Below are positions 1 to 12,700 of a stretch of 64,000 nt of DNA, piece after piece. This DNA comes from Atrichornis clamosus (Eukaryota > Chordata > Aves > Passeriformes > Menuridae), in NCBI GenBank assembly GCA_013400975.1, contig WBMZ01008929.1, positions 217 through 64,216 on the forward strand. Direction: 5' to 3'. Position numbers and translations under genes: made by a program. How positions within the stretch are numbered: the first letter of the stretch is position 1; every line of letters starts with the position of its first letter. The notes under the pieces were generated by a model, which saw only the letters and a list, made by a program, of their open reading frames with translations, was not told the origin of the DNA and made no database searches.

Positions 1-3000
1 TTTGGTCACAAATCCTCCTCTGGAGGTTAATTGTACCTGCTGCTCCTCTGCGCTAAAATCGCAGCCCCTTGCAATGAAATCCGGAAGTCCTTTGACAGCT
101 CCGATCTGAACATAGAATCGCCCAAATGCTTTTCGTGTTTTTCTGATGATAGTTGCTGTGTTTGGATGCCAAAGAAGTGTGTGACTAAGCGACGCGGTGT
201 TTAGCTACGACATCGGGCAACTCTTTTAAACACAGTGAAAAATCTTGGTAAAACACTGAAATGTTTCGGTGACACGTGTGTAGCAGATATGGCCATTGTT
301 TTAACCTTAGGTCCTGCATTCTGTTAAGCCACATAGGAGGATGACCTTGTCCATTGATTTTACAAGAGATTTTAGTGGAATGTAACACCACACTCACTAC
401 AACCTTGGAGAAATCAATAAAACATTTTTTTTTTCCTCTGATGTGAAAGTTTGTGCTAACTACATAGAAAACAAAAAATTGGGCTCCCAGTTAAAACAAA
501 TGGAATGGATTTTTTTTGCTGAAATAGTTGTAAACACTCTGTTATGGGTGTATCATTTGAGTGACTTATGGCCTTGACTCCTTCGCAGCATCCTTATCAT
601 TTAAATTCCCTTTTGCTGGTCCAGCACATATACTGTTTCACATTTTTAGCTATGTACCTTTCTTCCTCCTCATTTCCATATTGAATACTACATTTTCTCA
701 AAATGGTCCAGGTCTTTTCTAAATACATCAGCAGGTTTAGATGTGCCCTCTGCATCTCCTTCCTCTCTATGCTGTTCCTCAAAGAACAGATGTTAGGCTT
801 TAGCAATGCTCAGTCCTGGGCATTTAACCACTTTGCCTTTTCTTGGTTCCTTGCTTTGCATTTTATTTAGGGCTATGCATGTGTTTTGCAACTCTTTTGT
901 TGCAATTTCCATGCTGAGTCTGAAGATTTTATACTATTTCTCACAGGGTCTTGCTGACTGTTTCCTCATTTTTTAAAAAATCTCCTTTTTATAGTTTGGT
1001 TTTGTATTCCTTTCATTTTCATTAATTTTCTCTATGGGATAACTAATAGGTAATTAAGTTATCCTTGTAGTTACTTACACCTTCTCTGTTACTTCAGTAA
1101 TTTCTTTTATATTAATCTTGTATCACCACATCTTTATGAGGTCTCACTTCTCCTAATTATTAATTACCTGCAAAAATATCTGACCTGTGGAAAACATAAG
1201 TACTGCAGTGTGGAGTGAGGTTGCTTTCCCCCTTGTGGTGCATCCAGTATTTAATGACTGGAGAGCCTTACATACCTCACAGGGCAGGTACAATACTGTC
1301 TCACACTGCCCTCTGAGTCTCTGGGAATTTATTATTTAGTGCAGGACTGAGGCAGATGCAGACCCATTGTATATTTTAAGTCCCTAAAAATTTTCCAGTG
1401 AATGCATCAATCAGTTTTTTGGATGCATAAACTTCTATCAACAAGAAAATCAAGTGTCAGAAGTCTATAACTTAATTACATGTGTGCAGAACCACCTCAC
1501 TTTGTTAACTTTAAACCTGCTGTTTGCTATTTTTGTCTGATCCCCTCCAGGTCTTGTGATAGAAGAGAGGTGCACCAGTTTCATCTCTGTCTTCTCTGCC
1601 TTTCACTCCTCTTGTCTGTTTTTCAGGTCACAGATCCCTTGTCTATTCGTGCCTTGTGTGGAAGCAGTTCCACCTCCTTGATCAGGCCTGACATTTTCCT
1701 CTGTATACTTGTTGAATATAGAATATTGAGGCACTGAGTAATTATTTCATGCACGATTTTTAAAATGGGGTAAAGTGTTCATTGTTCTCCATGACCCTTT
1801 CGTGTCTGCTGGAAAGCAGCAGGAAGGGCAGGGAAGTGTTTGCACTCACACACCTTGTTCTGCTTGTCTTCAGACTTCCTGCCTGAATGCTTCCTGCTGT
1901 CGGTGAAATAATTTTTGCCCTTCAGACAATGAAGCTCTAACTGTATATGGGAACCTGGGACTGCTTCCAAATTCCCAGGTCTGGCTGTGCCCTCTGGCTA
2001 TATCCTGTCCCATATTGCCATGAGGTCCAGCATTCATCAGCACGACTTTTTGCTGTCTTTGCTCTCGTTTCCATGGGAGATAAACCCCGGGCATACTGTC
2101 TGTACAGGAGCTGTATGGGCTCTGGTAGGGTGCAGGTAAGTGTTCACGGACCTAAGTGCTAACCAGAAGGATTACATTTCTGTGCACCACCTAGGAGGAC
2201 ACCCTCGACCTTGAGGGCAAAGGAAGGGGTGAGACTTCCATTTGTGGCCCACAATAACAGGATTTCTTGGCAAAGAATACTCCAGCAGAACTGGGGAGTG
2301 GGGAAGCCTGTTGGAAACATGGGCTTGTAGATACAAAATGTCTAATAAATACACAAACCAATAGCATTGAATTAAAAAATTTAGAAGAAGAATAAATGTA
2401 GACTTAGGATTCCATCTGTCAAAAACCCAGACTGCTTACTGGAAAGGAGCCATGTTAATGTCATGACCAAAGTGTCAGAAAGTTGAAAGTTGATGTTTCT
2501 TCAGTTGCAATACTCTACAGCAAGTTAAAAAATTCACATTGCGTGAGTAATATTAGGTATACAATTTTAGCTTTGCTTTGTCTGTGTTTCTTGTGTCTTT
2601 TCAATGTAATAGTCTCAAAACCCTTAATATTATCAATATTAAGGAACATTTGGTATTATCAATAACATTTAAATCCAACTTGATAAAAAAAATTAACATG
2701 AATTGGTTTTTGTAGAGGTGGGTCTTAAATGTAATCCTAAACTCAAAGGGTCCCAAAATCCTGGGGCAGTTTACATCTACGTCTGGAGCAGGTATACTTT
2801 CTTCTTCAATAATTTTTCAGCAGCTATGAAATGTTTGCCTGTTGTTTTTATCTTGCTAGTAGAGGAAGAAGCGCCTAAAAGAAATGTTTTAACATATATT
2901 TGGTATGAAAAATGTTGATTTGCTATAACTCTTACTAAAAAAAAGTGCTTTATTATATAAATTTAATATTTATTTACATTCACATAAACTCCTTGATTTT

Positions 3001-3248
3001 GTTTTAGAGACAATGGATGTTGTTCTCTGCTGCATTTCTGCACTGACAATCCTCTGCTTTTATAGCACAGGTAGAGCACAAACATGATCAGCGTAAACTT
3101 CCTCACACTTCCTTGTCCATGCGTTTTGGCCCTGGCCTGGAAGGTCACTTCTGCAAGTACAAGTGGAGTACAGCCTCACCTAGCCACGATCCTGAGGCTG
3201 TCAACGAGGGAAGCACATTAGTTCATTAAGGAAGAGCTGTTTTTTATG
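1..3248. other. Flanking DNA downstream of copy A, nothing recognised
   Basis: AT-rich sequence without any exon pattern related to the phospholipase genes, RNA gene or clear repeat that I can name. Open frames here are short and show no family match. Confidence 0.5.
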
Positions 3249-3254
3249 TTTATT
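3249..3254 (-). terminator. Candidate polyadenylation signal downstream of copy A
   Basis: A minus-strand AATAAA about 130 nt past the full-length stop. Assigned from the motif only. Confidence 0.35.
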
Positions 3255-3381
3255 CTCTCCACTGACAGACAGGTTTAAACATTTTTGACGACAAATGAAG
3301 TGCTATTCTTAGCATTCTCTGGCTTTTCTTCACTTCCTAATAAAATTCCTTTTCTTCTTCATTAACAGGACTCATAGATAC

Positions 3382-3387
3382 TTTATT
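3382..3387 (-). terminator. AATAAA overlapping the full-length stop codon of copy A
   Basis: On the minus strand AATAAA includes the TAA stop of the unshifted frame. A second AATAAA lies about 130 bp further at 3249-3254. Either could be the polyadenylation signal. A chance match is possible in AT-rich DNA. Confidence 0.35.
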
Positions 3388-3755
3388 TCATACTACCTGG
3401 TGCTGGGCAGTCAGCCAAATGCTGTGTTCCCTCTCTGTCAGGCACACGCATGCCATACCCATCAGGTGGTTTTTGCAGAGGTTGCTCTTTCTTACGCTGC
3501 TTTTTCCGCTCCACAGCGGTACGCAAGGCCTGAAGAATCAAATCTTTGTTGTTCTGGACGTTGTAGTAACTTAGGTTCACCAGTTTGTCAAAATTTTCCT
3601 CTGAATAGCTCAGATTTTGACGTTGTAGTAACTTAGGTTCACCAGTTTGTCAAAATTTTCCTCTGAATAGCTCAGATTGTTTATGTAATATGGGCCACAG
3701 GCATTGGCAACATCAACATCACCCTCTGCCATCTCTGAGGGACTACGCTTCACAC
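3383..3755 (-). CDS. PLA2G4E: Copy A last exon, disrupted by a 62-bp duplication
   Basis: It opens [21 protein letters not shown] 20-codon block ending LVNLSYYNV is then followed by two extra bases and a second copy of the block. The frame as read gives Lys-Ile and a stop at 3610-3612. The original frame resumes after the second copy as [19 protein letters not shown] and continues past the basic tail to a stop at 3383-3385. The stop is in the last exon, so nonsense-mediated decay would not be expected and a truncated protein could be made. Confidence 0.9.
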
Positions 3756-6700
3756 CTAATGGACAAACAATGACTTGGTTAATTTGCAAAAAAACCAGTT
3801 ATGGTCTGGGTGTTTCTCAAGCATGCAAAAATAGTGGATCACAGCCCTAAACTAAATTAGTTTTTTGCTTGGCTCTGCACCGATGTGACACGGCATATGG
3901 GCAGGCTGAATTTCTATCTATCTGCTAGTACGTAGAATAAACTTGGAAGGGAAGAGGTCAATTAATTTTGTTAGCCTCTGAAGATTGCTGGACTCCAGTA
4001 TATGCCTGTAACTGCTGAAGGACAGCTGAAGACCCCACCCCTGGGGCAGAGACCTGAAGACCTGGAGATGCACTGCTGTGTGCTAGTCTGTACTCCCACG
4101 CCATGGTTTCCCTCCAGCCAGCAGCTAAGCAACACAGCTGCTTGCTCAGTACACCCTGAGCAGTGGGGTGGGGGAGAGAAAAGTGAGAAAACTTGTGGGT
4201 GGGGAGATAAAGACAGTTTAATGGGATAGAAAGGGAAAAAAATACTAATAATGATGATAATATAATAATTAGAATATACAAAAAAAGTGAAGCACAATGC
4301 AATTGATCACCACCTTCTGACCGATGCACAGACAGTCCCTCAGCAGTGGCCCCCAGCCAACTTTTCCCTCAGTTTATATACCAAACATGACACCAATAGT
4401 ATGGAATATCCCTTTGGTCAGTTCGGGTCAGCTGTCCTGGCTGTGGTCCCTCCCAGCTTCTTGTGTCCCTTCAGCCTTCTCACTTGTAGGGTAGGAGAAA
4501 CTGAAAAATCCTTGAACACAAGCTTGCCTCTAGTGTACGCAATACGCAGATATCATGCAGATCTTATTTACATTTTCTGCATACCTAGCAACACCTGGTT
4601 TTAGACTCCCTAATAATTTATATTGACATTTAACATCTGCACATCATCTGACGTGCACCTGATAGTAGAAAACTGAGTTGGGAACAACATCCCTCGGTTC
4701 TGGAAGTTATTCATGGGGAGAGGGGAGGCACACTCCCTCCCAGAGCTGTACAGAAGAGCAGGGCAGTATTGACGAGCAGTACAGAAGCTAATTCCCAGTT
4801 CTTATTCTAGTTCTTCCTTCTTTTCTCTTTTCTCTATTTCTCTCTACAAAGGGCAACTGCAGAAAGAAACCTTTCAGTTACCTGATCTGTGGTGAGATCT
4901 GGAGTAGAATGGTGTGTGTACCTGCATAAATATCCTTAGTCTATTTGAATCCTGTTCAAAACCCCAGTTGTATCCCTCAAATGTGCAATGAACTCAACCT
5001 AGAATATCGACAAAGCAAAATTACCATAATATTTTTTATTTTTTATTACTTAATATAAAAGGATAAGAATTTATATAATTGGGACAATAGTTTCTGCATA
5101 TGTTTTTGTTTCAATGTTCCAGGTACCAAACTAGAACTTTTTGACTTTCAGTATACTGTGTGGCTTTGAAGTGAACTCACAATCTGAGTGAGGAATTTTA
5201 GCATCTGGAGAAGGAATAACTGAGATTTTCATCCAACCAAGTAGTATGGCCTGTGGGTTATAGTACCAGCATTTAGAACTCTCCTGTTTTGAAGTGACTG
5301 GCAATGTTGATATTGAAACTCCTTTTAAATTTCAAAGTAGGACTCACTGCAATGAACAGAGACTGTTGGAATGGCTCAGTACTGTACTTTGATCACTTCA
5401 CTATACCTCACTGCTACATTTTCATCACTTTGCTAGTTCACACTTTCATTTTAAAGGTTATCTGCCTAACTGTAAGCCTGGAAATTCTTTTAAACAATGA
5501 AATCCTTAGATTCCTCAGAGCATTCTCTAACAGGAGTGGATGACAAGTATGAGAGGAAATTTCTGCAACTGTTAATTTCTGCAACTGCAGTTAAACAGAA
5601 TATTCTTTTCCTCAATTAATTACAATCTACCTATGAAAAGCCAAAAAGAGTCTGAAAAGGAAAATATATGCTAAAGGCTGATCCCAGCTGCTTCTCTACT
5701 GTCCAGGAAAAATCACATATTTTACGTTCCTTGATATGGTTCAGATCTGAGCAAAGAGAGTTCAAGTCTGTTTTTACAGCATGATCTGAAGAACACATAT
5801 TACCCAGTAAAAAAAGAGAAAGAAGGTGGCGCTGCCTCTGTTAATGTGATGGATAAACGTACCAGGTGCTTTGTATTCCCTGAAGGTGTCATTTACTAGA
5901 GGGAAAAATATCACAATAGGCGTTTCTGGGCTCTCTTTATCACCAACAATGTAGCATTCCTTCAGATGTGGAGTTTCCTGGTCATCTGGCACCTCTGTAG
6001 GGAAAGGAATTCCCTGTTTTGCAAAGTATTTAGAGGCCTCTTTCAGGGGCTGGTTGCCACAATAGGAAAACAAAACAAAAGAAAACATCAGAATGTACAA
6101 GAAGAACTTTGAATTTGTCCAAAACCTAATTTCACTGCAAATATTTGTGGGGTAAGGGACAGGTTCTGACAGATTATGGTACATACCCAATTTAGGTGTA
6201 GGTTGTTTATGGAGCCAAGACCTGGAAGGCCGGAGTTAAGTGAGATGAATCTGAGTACACAGGCCTGTCTTTGAAAATCTACATGCCACATTTGGATATG
6301 AAAGAAGTTGCCTTTAAACAACTTTTTATTCCTAAGGAATTTAATATTCCTAAATACAAACTGTTGTTGCATTTATTTGCATATCTGGTCTTCTGAATCA
6401 AGCCCTTCTATTGTTGCAGTTGTATTGTCTTGAAGGTACATTTTCCATGCATAAGAATATATATGATTGCATCAAGAAATATTAAACAATGTTTGAAGGC
6501 AATTAGCTTAATTCATTCTATATCTGGCTGTCTTCAAATCAGCTAAAACCATTTATACCGAAAGATAGGCAGATTTAGTTTACTAAATTTTTACTTCCTA
6601 ATAACATTTTTACTGTTCCATAAAGATATGTGACCCCCAGTAAACACTGTTAACTTATTTACACTTCTCAGATATTGGGGGAAAAAAATGTTTCTATGAG

Positions 6701-9700
6701 CAGAGGATCAACTGTTCTGGGAACTCAGTGATCAAACAGATAAATCAGTAAAGAAGGATGTACAAGGCTTACCCCTGTCTGAGAACCTGAACTGTAGTTG
6801 AAATGCAAAATGACATCCACTTTCCTTTCTGGTCGCATAAGGGGTGGGTAACTGGTAGCAAAGGCAAATGCAGTATCAATCAGGATGAGGTAGTCTGTTG
6901 CTGTTGTCAGGTGGTTGGGCTGAGAGTCAAGCTCACAGTCTAGGAAAGAAGCACATTTTTTCAGAGGAGCTGCTCAATGCAAGGCAGGTGCTGAGGAAAG
7001 TCTATTGTTAACAAAAAGATAATTCAACTTCTCTTGGGTCTTAGACCTACCTATATAGCTGATGGCTTCAGTTCAGTAATTTCTCAGTTCCCCATCTGGC
7101 TTCCTCTTTTCACTATTTACTCTGCAAATTCTTTGGCTTTCCTCTGATTAAAAAGGATTGATTTGGGGCTCAGGAGAATACAGTTAATTCATTTTGTGTG
7201 TGATTTATCAGGTTGCGGGTGGGATTGTGGGGTTTTTGTGTTTTTTTTCTTTTAATACAGAGCAAATTAAAATGGCACCTCGCTGTCTCAGCACAATAAA
7301 GACTAAAGACGTTGGGTGTCTTGCTCACTGTGAGAACAGGCACAGAGCTACAATAGTACATGGAACACCTGGTACCAGACTGAACAAAAAAACTTCCAAC
7401 CTGGATAACAGGGAATACTGTTACAGATGTTATATCTTACTTACAAGTAAAAATGTAACAGGAGAAAGAGCTCCTTCCCACATCCCCTGAGTATTGGCCA
7501 GGCAAGAGACAGTGTATGATAGCACCAGTGCCATGCCTCGGGCATGCAGGCTGGCACAGCAGCAGCCGTGCTGGGGCACTAATTGTGATTCTTCTCATCC
7601 ATCTGTCATGAGATGTCATAAAGATTTTTAAGAACTTATTTTTGAAGTCTCTCCTGCTACCTAATTTCAGCTTTCAGTGGCAAACAGTTTCAAATACTCT
7701 CTGAGCGTGGGAACAAAACAAAAAGGCAGTCATCTTGATAATCTTTTCAGCATTGTTTCTTTTTCACAAGGATGATTTAAACTATAACTCAAAGCAGGGT
7801 GCTATTACCATACCTTTCCACTTGGAAAACTCGCTCTCTAGGTAGTTGTTGTTTATCTGGAGGCCCTTCAGGAAGTTAGGGATTTCTGAGGCTGCTGGAC
7901 GTAACATTGCAACATCTCGGAAAATGTCCGAAAAGCTGTCAGGAGGACAAACTACTCGAGTATCCAGCTCGTTTGGTCTTGTAGGGAATAGGGCTTCATC
8001 ATCTGCAGAAGAAAGAATAACAGTTTTTGTATGTGGTTTCATTGTTGAAGTCAATCTGTGCAGTGATCATTTGGTTTAGCATGTTTGGAAAACTTGGACT
8101 TTTTTTTATTTCCAGGATTTCCACAAATCTCACCTTTTTTTAGCTAAGCTTTGAAAAATCCCTTTCTTTTTCTCACTTCACAGTGATAAAGTCTTTGTTT
8201 TGTACTGCAAAAGAGTCCACTTCACCTGCTACACATTTCTTTGCTTTTCTGTGATTATATCCATTAAATATTTTGCACTTTGTCCTCATTTGTTACTCCA
8301 TGTTACATTAGCAGACACACAAATAAAAAGTCACACAATCCCAATCTCTCCACCACAAAAACATAATTAATGTTCCTCACTAGCAAAGGCAAACTCCTTG
8401 TGCTAGAAGATAAAATAAATCATCCTTTTTGAAATACTTCTCTTGCTTGTCATCTTTCCTCTTTGTAATATGTTTATCTTGTGTATTTGTCCTTGAAATC
8501 TGACCTTGCAGATCTTTCTTAACTTTGTATCATGTTCTGCAAATCTTATCCTTAAGACTAGGTCAGAATAGCTTTCAATAGTACTGAAGTTTGTATCACT
8601 GCTTTGTAGACTCCAGAGTTGCAAGGATGTTGTTTGCTCTTGTTTCTGTGATGCTTCCATTTCTGAGAGAGGAACTGAAAGACTGTGGAAGCCTACGTGA
8701 GCATCTTATCTACAGGGATATTTTTCTCTAGTTTTACCCTTGTGCTTAGAAGACATCTCATAAGAGGGCCATTGTCTCCTTCATATTTCTGTGATGGGTC
8801 CCATAGATTCTTTTCTCACACAACTGAAACGACTGCCATATGTTCTATATGGCATGAATTTCCTCGTGGTTTCCATGTGGATAATGGAAATTCCTGAAGA
8901 GAAAGTTCTAAAAGGGCTTTGAAAAATTCAGTGAGAATATAGGAGCATAGAGGGGGGAGGCAAAAAAAAAAGAAAATAAAACAAAATAGTCACATAAGAA
9001 TAACTCACCTATGTCAGTAATTTTGTCTCGGGTCCATTTGTGCCAGAAGTCTTCTGAATGAACAGATATATACCAAGCATCCATGAGATTCAAGGAAAAT
9101 ACACTGCTCCAGATCCCTGTGGCATAGGATATATTTGATAGAAAATAAATTGGTAAAGACCTGAAAGCATTTTCATTCACAATGACCTTCAGTACCTTCT
9201 ACATTCTCTAATAAGCATTATTCATTACACTAGCTTAATGCACAAATAAAAGGGACTGTCTTTATAAATCAGTATATGAATCCATGATGCATATGAAGAA
9301 TCTAATTTATTGACATCTATTAAGAGGTCTGGTAGGTTCTTTTAGTATATCTGCTAACACCATCATTTTTGTTACGTGGGAAATAGCATTTCATCAAGTT
9401 CATCTTAATATTTTCCATCTGTCCTCAACATTTGTTATTCCCCAAGTTACCAGCATTTGTAATTCTAAATATTTCATTAATTTCTAGCATAATCCTGCTA
9501 CCAGTATGCAGTTATGCAGGACTGTGAACCACAAAGCATTCAAAATTCATACACTAATATCCCTTAAAATGAGGAAGCTGACTTAAAAGTTTTGACAATA
9601 GCAAGTGCAAGTACAGGCCATTCACTTAAGGGTTGAACTTGATAATCCTTGTGTGCCCCTTCCCACTCAGAATATTCTGTGATTCTGTGACCAGTATGAA

Positions 9701-12700
9701 AAAAAGAAAAAAGTATGAGTCTTAATTTTTCTTCTGATTTTTCAGGATTTAGGGGCTATCTGTGTCACATTTTCAAGTTCCTCTACTAAGCAGTCCAGGC
9801 TGACACGTATCTGCTGTCCTTCAGTCTGATAAGACATCCTTATGTGGTATGGTTGGATGTGCCAGGTATGCCACAGTGCCTTCCTGAACCCTGCAAACTG
9901 CAGAGCTAAACCCGGTGCTCCTGGGAGGACGAGGCTGCACCCGAACAGCCTGGGGGTCGTCTGAGCCAGCAATGCCAGCCTGCAGCCAGGGGGGTGGGCG
10001 CAGCCATGCAGGAAAGGACTGCAGGGCCTATGGAGTTGGTGCCTGCTCTCTTCAGGGCCTGGGGCGCCAAGGAATTTGCAGTAAATCTTTCAAATAACTG
10101 CGTCACTGGACACTGCCTGAATGAGGAGAGGGACTCTGGGTCGCTGTCAGGGAACAGGGGCAGAAAAGTTCCAGCGTCACTCCAGAGGAGGTAGGAAGAA
10201 AGTGCCAAGGTGCGAGGTGTAGAAAGGGGCTGGTGACCTGCCAGCATTTCTGACCACAGAAGGGGACCACACCTGGGTCCTCATCTGAAATTACAGACAG
10301 GGACAGAGAGGTTCTGAGTTGCTTCCTTACACCTCACCATTAGCTGCAGTGAAATCTCCACACAAGCAAAATGTCTTAACTTCTCAATAAAACCCCTGAA
10401 ACTTCCTTTTTCCTTTATGCAGTTGGTGGAAGTAGAAAGAACAATGAGGCAAGAGATTGCTTTCGCAAGGGAAGAAACATTTCCTTACTGCTTTCACTTT
10501 CTTATGCAAGAGGGAAAAAAGGATAAATATTATGTCCAATTTGCACCCTGAAATGGTAGTGTTATCCTAAGAATTAATCAGGGCAAGATGCGGCAGGAAC
10601 TTTGTAGATGAAAGGGTGTATTTCAGAAACTCAGGTTCCTGAAGAAACTGATGATTTAGCTTAGCAGCAATGACACACAACTTTTCTTGCTGACAAAGAT
10701 ATGTAAGTACTGCAAAGGCCTTGTGACAGTAAGCACAACCACATATGAAATCAAGTAAATCTGTTCAGATGAATAAGATTGCAGAGAAAATAAAAAGTCC
10801 TGCAGATAGTGACCTGTTATCAGTTCTAATATTTTACCATATACTGTTCCTAGCAGATAAAAAATACAATAACTATTTCATTTGGGAAGAGGGGTTTGTG
10901 GAGGAGAAAATTATATTATGTTACATTTTCCCAGAACAACAAATCACCTTCCAAAAAGCAGATTCTGGATTCTGGGATTTTCTTCATCAGGTGGCCCATG
11001 AAGAACTTGCTGCCAAAATCTTCTGCACAAATGAAGGCGCCATATTTTGGGAATCCTACCTCATAAGGGGTGAATTCCACCCATTCTAATAGAAAAAGCA
11101 TAAGACAGACTGATTACAGCAGCAGAGGCATAATTATTTGAATAAAACATATGGTATCGGCCAGGTTAAGGTAGACTGGTTTCCGACTAACACACTTTCC
11201 AAGCAGACATTTATTAACTGTGCATTTCATGGTGATGAACATGAAGAACAAATAGTCCTCTTACACCTAAATATCTCTACAAACTTTCTGAAGGTTTCTA
11301 CAGAAATGTATAATGTTTTCCATTATGCTGCTTTTGATCCTGAATACAGCTGAATTATACTAAGGCCTTCAATACATTAACTATTAAATTTATCCTCTGA
11401 GATGGATTGGCCTTTTAGAGTTTTTGTGCATTTAATTGATTTCTTTATCCAATCCTAAATTGACCCCAATTGGGTTTAAATATTAAATGCAATCTGGAGT
11501 ATTATTACCTCTAAAATCCTGGTCGCTGATTTTATCCTTCACATTCAGAGAGAGGTAGATGGGCAGGGGGTTTTGACCCTGATTTAGTGCCTGCTGCTGA
11601 TCTGTGAGCTTATGGGAGTCCTCCTGTTTTGAAGAATGACAGTAGCTGAGAACAGTTAGATGACATAAAGAGCCTTCCACTTTATCCAAGCCTGGGCTCT
11701 GACAGGGCAGTGCATATGAGGCTCCAACCAGGATGCTCCCCACTTGCTTAGTTCAGAGAGGTGCTGTCATCTCTATCCCTGACCCTTCCCTGCCCCAACA
11801 CTTCAGCACACAAATAACATAAGTTCGTATGTTGGAAAATTATGGTAAGGGGAAAATGCTGCTACTCACATTTTTTATTTCAGAAAAAATATATGGAAAT
11901 ATTTGAAAAGCAGTCTTCACAGGAAATATTTAACTCTTACAGAGTAAACCCTTCCCTGACTGCCCAGAAAAACATCTTTTCCTCAGACCTGTGAGAGAGA
12001 CAAGGCTCGTGCAGAGTTAATGTTCAGCGAGCCTCGACCCTTCTGCCGCAGGGCTCAGGCAGGGTGGAAAGGGCAGGACGCCTGGGGAGCAGAACCAAGG
12101 ATTGTGAGTGTGCTCAGTTCGGATTCTCCTTGGAGCAGAGCTGCAGGTGCTCCCCCTCACCCCAGCAGCCCCTGGAGGAATGGCTGTGCCACCAGTGCCA
12201 CCGGGCTTCCCTTGGGCTGTGGCTGCTCGGGGGACAGGGCTGTGGCATTGCAGGGACACTCGCAGCTCCCTGCTGAGCACACCCCCAGGGAGTCCCTACT
12301 GCTGTGCTGGGGCCAGGCAGCAGAAATGTGGATGTGTGTGGGGTTAATCATCTTATAGGGGGAATGTTTTCTTGATCTACAGTATAAATGGTCTATTGGG
12401 AAAGAAATACTCATGAAGATTAAAATAGAGCCTGAACATTGCTTTTCGTGGAAATATTTACAGGGTGATGTCCTGTTAACAGCTCAGAGATACTGTCTTT
12501 GGGCTTGTGGTTTTCCTTTGCCTTGTCACATTGTGCACACTCTTTTAAAAAAGCAGCAGAATTTTCATTAAAATATTTACATGTGAATTCATAGAATCAC
12601 AGAATGGTTTGGATTGGAAGGGACCTTAAAGATCACATAGTTCCAAATCCCCTGCCATGGGCAGGGATTCCACATGACCAGGTTGATCAGAGCCCCATCC

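Noticed and set aside
3958..4329. Two overlapping minus-strand open frames
   Set aside because: They lie across the LTR and adjoining intron. No viral or cellular protein is recognisable.
12017..12414. Several overlapping open frames on both strands in a GC-rich patch
   Set aside because: GC-rich DNA has few stops by chance. No splice pattern or family match, and no counterpart in copy B.
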